From positions 1,660,001-1,724,000 of the forward strand of contig NZ_CP016464.1 in assembly GCF_001713455.1 (NCBI RefSeq): a stretch of 64,000 nt of DNA, read 5' to 3'. How positions within the stretch are numbered: position 1 is the first letter of the stretch; each line of letters starts with the position of its first letter. Of the stretch, positions 35,883-46,324 are shown piece by piece. The notes under the pieces were generated by a model. The model was not told where the DNA came from and made no database searches. It saw only the letters and a list, made by a program, of their open reading frames with translations. The DNA is from Bosea sp. RAC05 (GTDB lineage: Bacteria > Pseudomonadota > Alphaproteobacteria > Rhizobiales > Beijerinckiaceae). Position numbers and translations under genes: made by a program.

Positions 35883-36672
35883 GGCGCTGCCCGGCCTCGG
35901 CGAGATCGGCGAGGACCGGCTGCTCGACGGGCGCCTGGTCCTGCGCCAGCCGCGCAAGGGCCACCGCGCCGGCAGCGATGCCGTGCTGCTTGCCGCCTCG
36001 CTGCCGGATCTGGGGGAGGGGCCGCTGCTCGACATCGGCGCCGGCGTCGGCACCATCGGGCTCGCGGCCGCGCTGGCCCAGCCGGCGCTGCGGGTGATGC
36101 TGCTGGAGCGTGACCCCGAGCTCGCCGGGCTGGCGCAAGCCAATGCCGCGCTGAACGGCCTGGCCGAGCGCGTCACGGTGGTGACGGGGGACATCGCCGG
36201 CCCCGCCGCGGCGCTCGGCCTGGACCCCAACAGCTTCGCGGGTGTCGCGATGAACCCGCCCTATTACCCACCCCGCGCCAACCGGGCCTCGCCTGTTCCC
36301 AACCGCCGGGCGGCCCATGTCGAGGAGGCCGGGCTGGAGCCCTGGCTGCGGGCGGCGCGGCGGCTGCTGAAGCCGCGCGGGCGGCTGCTGATGGTCCACC
36401 GCGCCGAGGCGCTGCCGGAACTGCTGGCGGCGCTGTCGACAGGCTTCGGCGCGGTCATGATCCGGCCCGTCCATGCCCAGGCCGACCAGCCGGCGATCCG
36501 CATCCTCGTAGCGGCGACGCTCGGCAGCAAAAAGCCGGCAGCACTGCTGCCGGCTCTGGTTCTGCATCGGCCCGAAGGCGGTTTCACGCCGCAGGCCGAA
36601 GCCCTGCACCGGGGGCGGGCCCGGCTGCCGATGGAAGCCGACAGTCCGCCGCCGGAGCGGCCGGCTCAGTAG
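35875..36672 (+). CDS. TrmN6-like methyltransferase (YfiC family)
   Basis: 265 residues. The substrate site DRLLDGRLVLRQPRKGHRAG, SAM-binding DIGAGVGTIGLAAA and the N6-adenine-type catalytic motif NPPYYPP are those of tRNA1(Val) A37 N6-methyltransferase relatives. I infer a tRNA adenine modification; other nucleic-acid substrates are possible. The C-terminus overlaps the end of the convergent YYGP gene by 7 bases. Confidence 0.88.
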   Translation: MAEALPGLGEIGEDRLLDGRLVLRQPRKGHRAGSDAVLLAASLPDLGEGPLLDIGAGVGTIGLAAALAQPALRVMLLERDPELAGLAQANAALNGLAERVTVVTGDIAGPAAALGLDPNSFAGVAMNPPYYPPRANRASPVPNRRAAHVEEAGLEPWLRAARRLLKPRGRLLMVHRAEALPELLAALSTGFGAVMIRPVHAQADQPAIRILVAATLGSKKPAALLPALVLHRPEGGFTPQAEALHRGRARLPMEADSPPPERPAQ

Positions 36673-36986
36673 TAGTAGCGCGGCCCGTAGAAGGGCACGA
36701 CCGGCGGGACGAAGACCGGCGGCGGTGGCGGGCCGTAATAGCGGCGCGGCCCATAGTAGCGCGGCGGGCCATAGTAGCGCGGCGGCCCGTAGTAACGGCG
36801 CGGGCCGTAATAGCGCCGCGGCGGACCGTAGTAATACTGCGCCGGCTCGAGCAGGCCGTCGGTGGCCTGCACCGCCTGGGCGAGCGGCCCGGCGGCGACG
36901 GGCGCGGCCGAGGCGGGCGCCGCGGCGAGCGACAGGCCACCGAGGCCGGCTGCCGTCGCGAGCGCGAAAAGCGTCTTGCGGAACAT
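36666..36986 (-). CDS. Secreted YYGP-repeat protein 1
   Basis: 106 residues. Signal peptide FRKTLFALATAAGLGGLSLA with cleavage near ASA-AP, a short linker, then a low-complexity stretch of RRYYGP/PRYYGP units (about eight) ending VPFYGPRYYY. Likely a periplasmic or surface protein; the repeat is rich in Tyr, Pro and Arg. A GAGGTTTCC segment lies before the ATG. Tandem paralogue at 37146-37469. Confidence 0.82.
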   Translation of the reverse strand: MFRKTLFALATAAGLGGLSLAAAPASAAPVAAGPLAQAVQATDGLLEPAQYYYGPPRRYYGPRRYYGPPRYYGPPRYYGPRRYYGPPPPPVFVPPVVPFYGPRYYY

Positions 36987-37145
36987 GATGGAAACCTCCT
37001 CGCTGCGACAGGGGCGGGCCAGGGGGCGCCGCCATCCACGCGTCGAATCTACGCGAATCATGCTGAACGGAACGTCACCGCACCGTTCAGCTTGGTCTCA
37101 GAGTGCGGCCACAAGCGGGCGGAACCCGGAAGGCCGCGGCCCGCC

Positions 37146-37469
37146 TCAGCGGCAGACCCGCACCGGGCGGATGACCCAGCGATAGCCGTTCCAGACGCGC
37201 CGATCGACGAAGAAGCAGCGCGGGCGATAGACCGGCCGGCTGTAGTAGCGCGGCGGACCATAATAGCGCCGCGGGCCGTAGTGGCGGCGCGGGCCATAAT
37301 GGCGTCGCGGCCCGTAATAGTACTGCGCCTCCTGGACCAGGTCCCCGGCCGGCGTGGCCTGGGCGAGGCCGGTCGAAACCGGAGCGGCCGAGGCGGGCGC
37401 CACGGCGAAGGCCGAGGCGGCGAGGATGACGGCGCCGACGATGGCGGCGACGATGCGGTTGGACAGCAT
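37146..37469 (-). CDS. Secreted YYGP-repeat protein 2
   Basis: 107 residues: signal peptide (IVAAIVGAVILAASAFAVAP, cleavage near ASA-AP), a linker sharing LAQA and EAQYYYGP with its neighbour, four RRHYGP/RRYYGP units, and a unique end FFVDRRVWNGYRWVIRPVRV with two cysteines. The different C-terminus suggests the pair diverged after duplication. Function unknown. Confidence 0.82.
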   Translation of the reverse strand: MLSNRIVAAIVGAVILAASAFAVAPASAAPVSTGLAQATPAGDLVQEAQYYYGPRRHYGPRRHYGPRRYYGPPRYYSRPVYRPRCFFVDRRVWNGYRWVIRPVRVCR

Positions 37470-37668
37470 GTTGGCACTCCTACGGTGTAAGCCCGTCGAT
37501 CCGGCTCAAGCGCTCGCCCCGAACGCCGCGAATCCGGCGGATCTGCGCAAGGCTATCGCGCCCCGGATGAACAGAACCTGTCCGCTCCGGGTTCCCGGCG
37601 CGGCTTGACCGAAAGCCCGGCCAGCCCCTAAGCACGGGCCATCCCGCCATCCGGAAGGCTTTTACCCC

Positions 37669-38613
37669 TTGTCCGTCTCCGCTCCGCTTCCCGCCGCGGC
37701 CACGCCGGCCATGGACCCGACCCGCTCCTTCCAGGGGCTGCTGCTGACGCTGCAGCGCTTCTGGGCCGAGCGCGGCTGCGTCATCCTCCAGCCCTATGAC
37801 ATGGAGGTCGGGGCGGGCACCTCGCATCCCGGCACGATGCTGCGTTCGCTGGGGCCGAGGCCCTGGAATGCGGCCTATGTCCAGCCCTCGCGCCGGCCCA
37901 AGGACGGGCGCTATGGCGAGAACCCCAACCGGCTGCAGCATTACTACCAGTTCCAGGTCATCCTGAAGCCGAACCCGCCGAACCTTCAGGAGCTCTATCT
38001 CCAGTCGCTCCAGGCCATCGGCATCGACGTGCTCCTGCACGACATCCGCTTCGTCGAGGACGACTGGGAAAACCCGACGCTGGGCGCCTGGGGCCTCGGC
38101 TGGGAGTGCTGGTGCGACGGCATGGAGGTCAGCCAGTTCACCTATTTCCAGCAGGTCGCCGGCATCGAATGCGCGCCGGTCTCCGGCGAACTGACCTACG
38201 GGCTGGAGCGCCTCGCCTGCTATCTGCAGAATGTCGAGAGCATCATGGAGCTCAACTTCAACGGGCTGGAAGGCGACGAGAAGGTCACCTACCGCGACGT
38301 CTTCCTCCAGGCCGAGCAGGAGTATTCGCGCTACAATTTCGAGCATGCCGACACCGCGGCGCTGTTCACCCGCTTCGCCGAGGCCGAGACCGAATGCCGG
38401 GCTCTGCTCGCCAAGGGCGAGAGCGGCGAACGCCACCTGATGGTCCAGCCGGCCTATGACCAGTGCCTCAAGGCCGGCCACGCCTTCAACCTGCTCGACG
38501 CCCGCGGCGTGATCTCTGTCACCGAGCGCCAGAGCTACATCCTGCGCGTACGCGAACTCGCCAAGGCCTGCGGCGCCGCCTGGCTGAAGACGGCCGGCGG
38601 GGGAGCCAACTGA
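37669..38613 (+). CDS. glyQ: Glycyl-tRNA synthetase alpha subunit
   Basis: 314 residues; [38 protein letters not shown] and [20 protein letters not shown] mark the catalytic alpha subunit of the alpha2-beta2 bacterial enzyme. The start is a TTG at 37669 with GGAAGG about 11 bases upstream; ATG 37711 is the alternative but has no ribosome site. Its TGA overlaps the glyS ATG. Confidence 0.95.
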   Translation: MSVSAPLPAAATPAMDPTRSFQGLLLTLQRFWAERGCVILQPYDMEVGAGTSHPGTMLRSLGPRPWNAAYVQPSRRPKDGRYGENPNRLQHYYQFQVILKPNPPNLQELYLQSLQAIGIDVLLHDIRFVEDDWENPTLGAWGLGWECWCDGMEVSQFTYFQQVAGIECAPVSGELTYGLERLACYLQNVESIMELNFNGLEGDEKVTYRDVFLQAEQEYSRYNFEHADTAALFTRFAEAETECRALLAKGESGERHLMVQPAYDQCLKAGHAFNLLDARGVISVTERQSYILRVRELAKACGAAWLKTAGGGAN

Positions 38614-40886
38614 TGCCTGATCTCCTGCTCGAACTCTTTTCCGAAGAGATCCCCGCCCGCATGCAGCGCAAGGCGGCCGACGATCTCAGGAAGCTCGTCA
38701 CCGATGCGCTCGTCGAGCGCGGGCTGGTCTACGAGGGCGCCAAGGCCTTCGCCACGCCGCGCCGGCTCGCGCTCCATATCGCCGGCCTGCCCGTGCGCGG
38801 CTCGGCCATCCGCGAGGAGCGGAAAGGTCCGCGCGTCGGCGCGCCGGATGCTGCCGTGCAGGGTTTCCTCAAGGCGGCGGGCCTGGCCTCGCTCGACCAG
38901 GCGACGATCGTCAGCGACCCGAAGAAGGGCGACAGCTACATCGCCGTCATCGAGAAGCCCGGCCAGGAGACCGTCGCGGCGATCGCCGAGATCGTGCCGG
39001 CCGTGATCCGCAGCTTCCCCTGGCCGAAGTCGATGCGCTGGGGCCAGGCTTCGGCTGCCGGCGCCAGCCTGCGCTGGGTGCGTCCGCTGCATTCCATCCT
39101 CTGCACCTTCGGTGCCGAGACGGAAGAGCCCGAGGTGGTGCCCTTCGAGGTCGACGGCATCGTCTCCGGCAACACCACCCATGGCCACCGCTTCCATGCG
39201 CCGGGCGCCATCACCGTGCGCCGCTTCGACGATTACGTCGCGTCGCTGGAACAGGCCAAGGTCGTGCTCGATGCCGACCGGCGCAAGGCCATCATCCTCG
39301 CCGACGCCAGGACGCTGGCCTTCGCGCAGGGCCTCGAACTGGTCGAGGACGAGGGGCTGCTGGAGGAGGTCGCAGGGCTGGTCGAAAGGCCGGTCGTGCT
39401 GATGGGTTCCTTCGAGGCGCGCTTCCTCGAAATCCCCGGCGAGGCGATCCGCGCCACGATCCGCGCCAACCAGAAGTGCTTCGTGCTGCGCGACCCGGCG
39501 ACGGGCCACCTCGCCAACCGCTTCCTGCTGACCGCGAACCTGATGGCGAGCGATGGCGGCGCGGCCATCGTCGCCGGCAATGAGCGCGTCGTGCGCGCGC
39601 GGCTCTCCGACGCCGCCTATTTCTTCGCGACCGACAAGGGCAATCTGCCCGATCTCGACACGCTCAAGGAAAGCGCCGAGAAGCTCGGGCTCGACCTCGC
39701 CAGGCCGCTCGACCAGCGTATGGCCAAGCTCGACAGGCTCGGCGTCGTCTTCCACGCCAAGCTGGGTACCCAAGGCGAGCGCGTGCAGCGCATCGCGGCG
39801 CTGGCGAGGGAACTCGCCCCCATCGTCGGCGCCGATCCGGAGCTGGCCGAGCGCGCGGCCAAGCTCGCCAAGGCCGACCTCCCGACCGAGATGGTCGGCG
39901 AATTCCCCGAGCTGCAGGGCCTGATGGGCCGCAAATATGCGGAGCTTCAGGGCGAGCACGCGAGCGTCTGCGCGGCGATCGAGGAGCACTACAAGCCGCT
40001 CGGCCCCTCCGACCGCGTCCCGACCGCCCCGGTCTCGGTGGCGGTCGCGCTCGCCGACAAGCTCGATACGCTGGCTGGATTCTGGAAAATTGACGAGAAG
40101 CCGACGGGGAGCAAGGATCCCTATGCACTGCGTCGGGCAGCGCTCGGGGTGATCCGACTGATCCTTGCCAATGATATCCGGATCAGCATTGACGACGCAT
40201 TTGCCGGAGCTGCGGACAGGTACCGCGCCGACAAAGTTGATGAGCTTCCTCCGGATGGCGAGAAAAATGTCGATCTTACGGAAGTGTTCTTAGCTAGTTG
40301 GGTCTTCATCGACGGGTTCAATCAGTTTATCTACGAGAGGCTGCGAGTTTTGATGCGGGACCAGGGCGCCCGGCATGATCTGATTGATGCCGTCGTGCCT
40401 CCCCCTGCTGCTGTCACAGAGGACAAGTTCAGCATTACGATCGGAGACGCCAACGACCTCCTCCTCATCACCCGTCGCGTCGCTGCGCTCGGGCGCTTCC
40501 TCGAAACCGAGGACGGCAAGAGCCTGCTCGCCGGCTACAAGCGCGCCGCCAACATCCTGAAGGCCGAGGAGAAGAAGGACGGCGAGGGCGCCTTTGCCGG
40601 CGCCGCCGATCTCGGCCTGATCGCGCAGGCCGGGCTGATCGAGGAGAAGGGGCTGGCGGTCGCGCTCGCGCAGACGACGCCGAAGGCAGAAAGCGCCGTC
40701 GCGGCGGAAGACTATGAGGGCGCGATGGCGGCGCTGGCCGATCTGCGCCCGGCGGTCGATGCCTTCTTCGACAAGGTCACCGTCAACGACCCCGACCCGG
40801 CGCTGCGGGCCAACCGCCTGCGCCTGCTCAACCAGCTCCGCGCGGCGACCCGCGCCGTTGCGGATTTCGGGCGGATTGCGGGGTAG
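38613..40886 (+). CDS. glyS: Glycyl-tRNA synthetase beta subunit
   Basis: 757 residues. Start ATG overlaps the glyQ stop. Opening [24 protein letters not shown] and [19 protein letters not shown] are characteristic, as are WPKSMRWG and the late [18 protein letters not shown] block. It recognises tRNA-Gly. From about 40070 to 40450 the base composition falls sharply and codon choice changes, while the reading frame and family match continue; see findings. Confidence 0.95.
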   Translation: MPDLLLELFSEEIPARMQRKAADDLRKLVTDALVERGLVYEGAKAFATPRRLALHIAGLPVRGSAIREERKGPRVGAPDAAVQGFLKAAGLASLDQATIVSDPKKGDSYIAVIEKPGQETVAAIAEIVPAVIRSFPWPKSMRWGQASAAGASLRWVRPLHSILCTFGAETEEPEVVPFEVDGIVSGNTTHGHRFHAPGAITVRRFDDYVASLEQAKVVLDADRRKAIILADARTLAFAQGLELVEDEGLLEEVAGLVERPVVLMGSFEARFLEIPGEAIRATIRANQKCFVLRDPATGHLANRFLLTANLMASDGGAAIVAGNERVVRARLSDAAYFFATDKGNLPDLDTLKESAEKLGLDLARPLDQRMAKLDRLGVVFHAKLGTQGERVQRIAALARELAPIVGADPELAERAAKLAKADLPTEMVGEFPELQGLMGRKYAELQGEHASVCAAIEEHYKPLGPSDRVPTAPVSVAVALADKLDTLAGFWKIDEKPTGSKDPYALRRAALGVIRLILANDIRISIDDAFAGAADRYRADKVDELPPDGEKNVDLTEVFLASWVFIDGFNQFIYERLRVLMRDQGARHDLIDAVVPPPAAVTEDKFSITIGDANDLLLITRRVAALGRFLETEDGKSLLAGYKRAANILKAEEKKDGEGAFAGAADLGLIAQAGLIEEKGLAVALAQTTPKAESAVAAEDYEGAMAALADLRPAVDAFFDKVTVNDPDPALRANRLRLLNQLRAATRAVADFGRIAG

Positions 40887-40912
40887 GCCCACGTCTCCGA
40901 GAAGAGCGCGGG

Positions 40913-41069
40913 GAACCCTTCTCCTGTAAGGAGAAGGGCAGGGATGAGGTGTCGGCCGTTTGACGCCGCTGCAGTGACCTCACCGCCTCCAGCTGCTGAT
41001 GAGTAAGCGACTCCCTGGTCCAGGGGCCGACACCTCTCCCCTGCCCCTCTCCTTACAGGAGAGGGGTTC
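40913..41069. repeat. 157-bp element with 45-bp inverted ends
   Basis: Arms 40913-40957 and 41025-41069 are inverted copies with about four mismatches, each carrying a smaller palindrome (CTCCTGTAAGGAG / CTCCTTACAGGAG). The central 67 bases are unrelated. It fills most of the 350-base gap after glyS, in which I see no gene. It resembles a miniature mobile or REP-type element. Confidence 0.8.
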
Positions 41070-41236
41070 TCCGTTGTGGTTCCGGGCCCTCGCTTTCACC
41101 CTTGCTCGGCAAAACCCACCCCAACGGAACCTATTCGCCCCCTGCGACGTTCTGTCAGCGGATGGGGGTGCCGGCGAATGCGTCGCCGCATCGGCTCCGG
41201 GGGGCCGGCTTTCGGCCGATACCAAAGGTTCAAGTC

Positions 41237-41398
41237 ATGTCGATTCTGATTTCCCTGCTGATCACCGTTCTGGTCATCGGCCTCGTGCTCTATCTCGTGC
41301 GGATGCTGCCGCTCGACAGCCAGATCAAGAACGTCGTCCAGATCATCGTCATCGTGATCGGCATCATCTCGCTGCTGCGCTATCTCGCCGTGTTCTGA
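41237..41398 (+). CDS. Small two-helix membrane protein (Thivi_2564-like)
   Basis: 53 residues from ATG 41237: two hydrophobic helices (SILISLLITVLVIGLVLYLV and VVQIIVIVIGIISLLRYLAV) joined by RMLPLDSQIKN. Matches a family of tiny inner-membrane proteins of unknown function. The frame is open upstream but overlaps the repeat edge and has no ribosome site. Confidence 0.8.
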   Translation: MSILISLLITVLVIGLVLYLVRMLPLDSQIKNVVQIIVIVIGIISLLRYLAVF

Positions 41399-41421
41399 GC
41401 GAGCCCAGCCCTTCCGCGGCT

Positions 41422-42792
41422 TCAGGGCCGCGGCGGGATTCGCGGGGGCACCCGGGGTCCGGCCTGATTGCCGGGCTTGGGCGGTGGCGGCGGCTGGCGC
41501 CCTGGAACCAGCGGCTGTCGCGCCGCGACCGCCGTGTTGACGCCGTGCCGCGCCGGAACCGGCGGCGGCGGGAGCCTCTGATGCACCGGCGCAGGCGCTG
41601 GTTTGTAGAACCGGTCGATCGCCTGCATCATCCAGGTGGTGTTGACGAAATGCGCGAAGGGCTGCTCCCTCGCACCATTGGCCCCCACCTTGATGAAGCC
41701 CTGCAGCCGCTCGCAGAAATACTGCCGCTCCTCGCGCGTTTCTCCCGCCAGTCCCGCGGCCACGGCCTCACGGTACATGCGCACGATGATCTGCTGCTCG
41801 TGGCGCTTGTCGCCGCCATAGTTCGCCTTGGCTTGGTCGTTGGCGGCGAAGACGCTGGCCTGTCCCGTCAGTGCCGCCCGCGCCCAGTTGCCCTGCGCCG
41901 CCAGAAACTGGTGCCCATAGGCGCGCAGGGCGCCCGAGTAATCGCCCACCACCACGGACGCGATGTTGACGCCGTGCATCTGCAGCGTCTGCAGGAAGCC
42001 GATGAAGTTGCGCGCGTCCGGCCGGTAATGGCCGCTGTCGTTGCAGACCTCGGCAATGAGCCCGTTCTTCATCTTGATGGTGCCGGCGCAGAGCACGGGC
42101 TCTCCGGCGAGATAGGACGAGTGATAGAAGTTGCCCTCCGCGCCGAAGCCTTTCCGGCAATGATGGCGGGCCATATAGAGCTCGCGGCCCATGCTCATGG
42201 CGAAACCGCCCCAGTTGGTCGACTTTCCGAAGACGGGGCTCGTCGCGGTCGATGAATCGGCGAGCACGAGGCTCATCGCGCCGGCTTTCTTTTCGGCGCC
42301 CTCGACCCCCTTGCCGGGCCAGGTGAACATGTAGGCCTTGCCGTTGCGGAACGTCAGGCGGTACTTGTCGACCTCGGCGCGGCTGAGATAGATCGCGGCC
42401 CGGCCCAGCACGTCGAGATGCTCGCCGTGATAGGACAGCCGGCGACCGAAATGCCGCTCGAGATATTCCGGCAGGACATTGATCGTCGTGCCCAGCGACT
42501 TGGCCAGCGTTTCGGCGGTGAATTGATACAGTCCATAGATCGCCGGCGTGCGATCCTTGTTCATCGATGTATTGCGCTTGACGTCCTTCAGCCAGTAATC
42601 GAGCGTGAAGAACAGATCCGCCTTGAGCTGGATTTTGACATACCCGTCCTGGCATTTCCTGTACTCGTCGATCAGCGTGTCGATACGGGTCAGGATCTTG
42701 TCATCGCTGCGCCTGACGAGGGCGACGCTGCTGTCCTTCTTCCACTGCTCAAGGGTCGGCGTAGCCTGGTAGACCTTGGCTTTGGTGGCCAT
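41422..42792 (-). CDS. IQM-like protein with proline-rich tail
   Basis: 456 residues from ATG 42792; no signal peptide. A central region matches, from memory, the conserved core of plant IQM (calmodulin-binding) proteins: QLKADLFFTLDYWLKD (~55-70), YRLTFRNGKAYMF (~144-156), GFAMSMGRELYM (~196-207), FYHSSYLAGEP (222-232) and NDSGHYRPDARNFIGFL (251-267), followed by GVNIASVVV. The last ~60 residues (398-456) are proline-rich with PPPPPKPGN and similar runs. The bacterial function is unknown; the tail and core invite comparison with secreted effectors, which is inference only. Divergent from the URC genes. Confidence 0.75.
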   Translation of the reverse strand: MATKAKVYQATPTLEQWKKDSSVALVRRSDDKILTRIDTLIDEYRKCQDGYVKIQLKADLFFTLDYWLKDVKRNTSMNKDRTPAIYGLYQFTAETLAKSLGTTINVLPEYLERHFGRRLSYHGEHLDVLGRAAIYLSRAEVDKYRLTFRNGKAYMFTWPGKGVEGAEKKAGAMSLVLADSSTATSPVFGKSTNWGGFAMSMGRELYMARHHCRKGFGAEGNFYHSSYLAGEPVLCAGTIKMKNGLIAEVCNDSGHYRPDARNFIGFLQTLQMHGVNIASVVVGDYSGALRAYGHQFLAAQGNWARAALTGQASVFAANDQAKANYGGDKRHEQQIIVRMYREAVAAGLAGETREERQYFCERLQGFIKVGANGAREQPFAHFVNTTWMMQAIDRFYKPAPAPVHQRLPPPPVPARHGVNTAVAARQPLVPGRQPPPPPKPGNQAGPRVPPRIPPRP

Positions 42793-42911
42793 GCAGCGCT
42801 CACTTTCGCTCGTGTTCACGGACGCTCGACATCCACTGTTGCACAAACCGCAGCGATGTCGATGTCCTAGGGTAACTGAGACGTTAACGGATTTCGTCCT
42901 GCACTCGCGGG

Positions 42912-42987
42912 TTGACGGCCCTCCCTGACCGGGTCACCATATCCGCTTCGGTTGAAGGCCCCGGGCGCTCATGTCTGGGGCCTTTAT
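42912..42987 (+). promoter_or_regulatory. Putative promoter and leader hairpin of the URC genes
   Basis: TTGACG at 42912-42917 could be a -35 box, with a poor -10 about 17-19 bases on. Downstream, AAGGCCCC (42955-42962) and GGGGCCTT (42977-42984), 14 bases apart and followed by TTTAT, make a terminator-like hairpin ahead of the coding start at 43013. It could act as an attenuator. Confidence 0.45.
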
Positions 42988-43012
42988 CGTTCTGCAGGCT
43001 TCGGACCCGGCG

Positions 43013-44275
<1,263 letters not shown>

Positions 44276-44283
44276 AAGCACCG

Positions 44284-45501
44284 ATGCCCGATCGTGACCC
44301 GGAGGCGCTGCGCCTCCTTTTGAAGCCCGCCGCCATCCGGGCCCGCGCGCAGGAGATGCTGCGCCTCGGGCTGGCCGGCGACCTCTTGCATTTCACCGTC
44401 CATCCGGAGCGGCTCGAGGCCTGCGCCGATTACGTTCTGGAGACGATCCGGGCCCATTACCCGACGCTCGAGATCCCCTTCCACGCCCGCTGGCGCCATT
44501 TCACCGTCGCCGGCATGGACCGCTGGGCCGTGCTCGACCGGGCGGCGCATTTCGCCGATGCGGGCGAGCGCGGCCGTGCGGCCTACGACCTCGCCGTCGT
44601 CAGCGTGCTGCTCGATGCCGGCGCCGGGCCGGACTGGTCCTATCGCGACGCGGTCAGCGGCAAGCGGATCGGCCGCTCGGAGGGGCTGGCGCTCGCCTCG
44701 CTCGACATGTTCGCCGCCGGCCTGTTCTCCGCCGATCCGGCACAGCCCCTGCGGGCGGATGCGGCGGCGCTGAAGCGGCTCGATCCGGCGGCGCTGACGG
44801 CGGGCTTCCAGTCCACGCCGGGCAACGCCCTTCTGGCGGTCGAGGGCCGCGCCGCCCTGCTCAACCGGCTCGGCGAGGAGCTCGAGCGCCGCGGCCTGTC
44901 GCGGCCAGGCGACCTGTTCGACCGCTTCCTCGCCTCGGCCGAGACCGGGAGCCTGCGCGCGAGCCACATGCTCGGCGAGGTCCTGGCCACCTTCGGCGGC
45001 ATCTGGCCCTCGCGCCTGACGCTGGCGGGCATCGCGCTGGGCGACACCTGGCGCCACCCGCTGATCGCGCAGGGCACCACCACGGCCGGGCTCGTGCCCT
45101 TCCACAAGCTCTCGCAATGGCTGACCTATTCGCTGATCGAGCCGCTGCAATGGGCCGGCATCGCCGTCGTCGACATCGACGAACTGACCGGCCTGCCGGA
45201 ATACCGCAATGGCGGCCTCCTGCTCGATGGGGGCGTCATCGCGCTGAAGGATGCGGGCGAGGCGGGGCGCGCCCATGAGGCGGGCTCGACGCTGGTCGTC
45301 GAATGGCGGGCGCTCACGGTGGCGCTGCTCGACGAGATCGGCGCGCTCATCCGCCAGCGGCTCGGCCGCTCGCCGGCGGAACTGCCGCTCGCCAAGGTTC
45401 TGGAAGGCGGCACCTGGGCGGCAGGCCGGCGCATCGCGGCCGAGAGGCGCCCCGGCGGCGGCCCGCCCTTGACGATCATCAGCGACGGCACGGTATTCTG
45501 A
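44284..45501 (+). CDS. DUF1688 protein (URC4-type)
   Basis: 405 residues. Sequence such as IPFHARWRHFTVAGMDRW, YDLAVVSVLLDAGAGPDWSY, SEGLALASLDMFAAG and FHKLSQWLTYSLIEPL is that of DUF1688, the family of yeast URC4, needed to grow on uracil as nitrogen source but with uncertain chemistry. It starts 8 bases after the GTP cyclohydrolase II-like gene, so the two form one operon. No signal peptide. Confidence 0.92.
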   Translation: MPDRDPEALRLLLKPAAIRARAQEMLRLGLAGDLLHFTVHPERLEACADYVLETIRAHYPTLEIPFHARWRHFTVAGMDRWAVLDRAAHFADAGERGRAAYDLAVVSVLLDAGAGPDWSYRDAVSGKRIGRSEGLALASLDMFAAGLFSADPAQPLRADAAALKRLDPAALTAGFQSTPGNALLAVEGRAALLNRLGEELERRGLSRPGDLFDRFLASAETGSLRASHMLGEVLATFGGIWPSRLTLAGIALGDTWRHPLIAQGTTTAGLVPFHKLSQWLTYSLIEPLQWAGIAVVDIDELTGLPEYRNGGLLLDGGVIALKDAGEAGRAHEAGSTLVVEWRALTVALLDEIGALIRQRLGRSPAELPLAKVLEGGTWAAGRRIAAERRPGGGPPLTIISDGTVF

Positions 45502-45515
45502 AGTAGGTCGAGAAC

Positions 45516-45574
45516 CCCTCAGCCCTCATCCTTCGAGACGCCGCTGCGCGGCTCCTCAGGATGAGGGCTGAGGG
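45516..45574. repeat. Palindromic repeat family B, compact copy
   Basis: A 59-base near-perfect palindrome, CCCTCAGCCCTCATCC at the left and GGATGAGGGCTGAGGG at the right, in the gap between the DUF1688 gene and upp. Shares CTTCGAGACG and CTCCTCAGGATGAG with the element inside ispE. Confidence 0.85.
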
Positions 45575-45589
45575 CAAGGAAGAAGGGGA

Positions 45590-46240
45590 ATGGACCGAAT
45601 GACCAAGCAGCAGGACGGGGTCACCGTCGTCGATCACCCGCTGGTGCAGCACAAGCTCACGCTGATGCGCGAGAAGGACCGCTCGACCAAGAGCTTCCGC
45701 CAGCTCCTCAACGAGATCGGCATGCTGCTCTGCTACGAGGTCACGCGCGACCTGCCGGTCGAGATGGTCGAGATCGAGACGCCGCTGCAGACCTCGCGCC
45801 AGCCGGTGATCTCCGGCAAGAAGATGGTCTTCGCGCCGATCCTGCGCGCTGGCGTCGGCTTCCTCGACGGCATGCTGGAACTCGTTCCCGCCGCCCGCGT
45901 CGCCCATATCGGGCTCTATCGCGACCCCGACACGCTGCAGGCGGTCGAGTACTACTTCAAGGCGCCCTCGGACATCGCCGACCGCATGGTCGTGGTGATG
46001 GACCCGATGCTCGCCACCGCCAATTCGGCCGTCGCCGCCATCGACCGCCTGAAGGAGCGCGGCGCCCGGGATCTGCGCTTCGTCTGCCTGCTCGCGGCAC
46101 CCGAGGGCATCGAGCGCCTGCGCGGCGCGCACCCGGAAGTCCGCATCTGGACGGCGGCGATCGACGAGAAGCTCAACGACCACGGCTATATCGTGCCGGG
46201 CCTGGGCGATGCCGGCGACCGCATGTTCGGCACGCGCTGA
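45590..46240 (+). CDS. upp: Uracil phosphoribosyltransferase
   Basis: 216 residues. [28 protein letters not shown] at the N-terminus (spanning about residues 13-40), the flexible-arm region [17 protein letters not shown], the PRPP loop [14 protein letters not shown] and the uracil-binding [17 protein letters not shown]. It makes UMP from uracil and PRPP. In the URC pathway the same enzyme (URC6 in yeast) is the entry step, which fits its position after the two URC genes. GGAAGAAGGGGA precedes the ATG. Separated from the DUF1688 gene by a palindromic repeat. Confidence 0.96.
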   Translation: MDRMTKQQDGVTVVDHPLVQHKLTLMREKDRSTKSFRQLLNEIGMLLCYEVTRDLPVEMVEIETPLQTSRQPVISGKKMVFAPILRAGVGFLDGMLELVPAARVAHIGLYRDPDTLQAVEYYFKAPSDIADRMVVVMDPMLATANSAVAAIDRLKERGARDLRFVCLLAAPEGIERLRGAHPEVRIWTAAIDEKLNDHGYIVPGLGDAGDRMFGTR

Positions 46241-46261
46241 CCGCTCGATCCTCGACAACGA

Positions 46262-46296
46262 AAAGCCCGCCCCCTCGCAGGGGCGGGCTTTCTTTT
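46262..46296 (+). terminator. Terminator after upp
   Basis: A perfect 12-bp stem (AAAGCCCGCCCC / GGGGCGGGCTTT) followed by TCTTTTT, 21 bases after the upp stop. A strong intrinsic terminator that also faces the DUF1236 gene on the other strand. Confidence 0.9.
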
Positions 46297-46324
46297 TGCG
46301 TCGGGCGTAGCGCCCGGCGCGGGA

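Noticed and set aside
42971..43012. Earlier start ATG 42971 for the GTP cyclohydrolase II-like gene
   Set aside because: It lies in the loop of a terminator-like hairpin and adds residues without family match; ATG 43013 is preferred.
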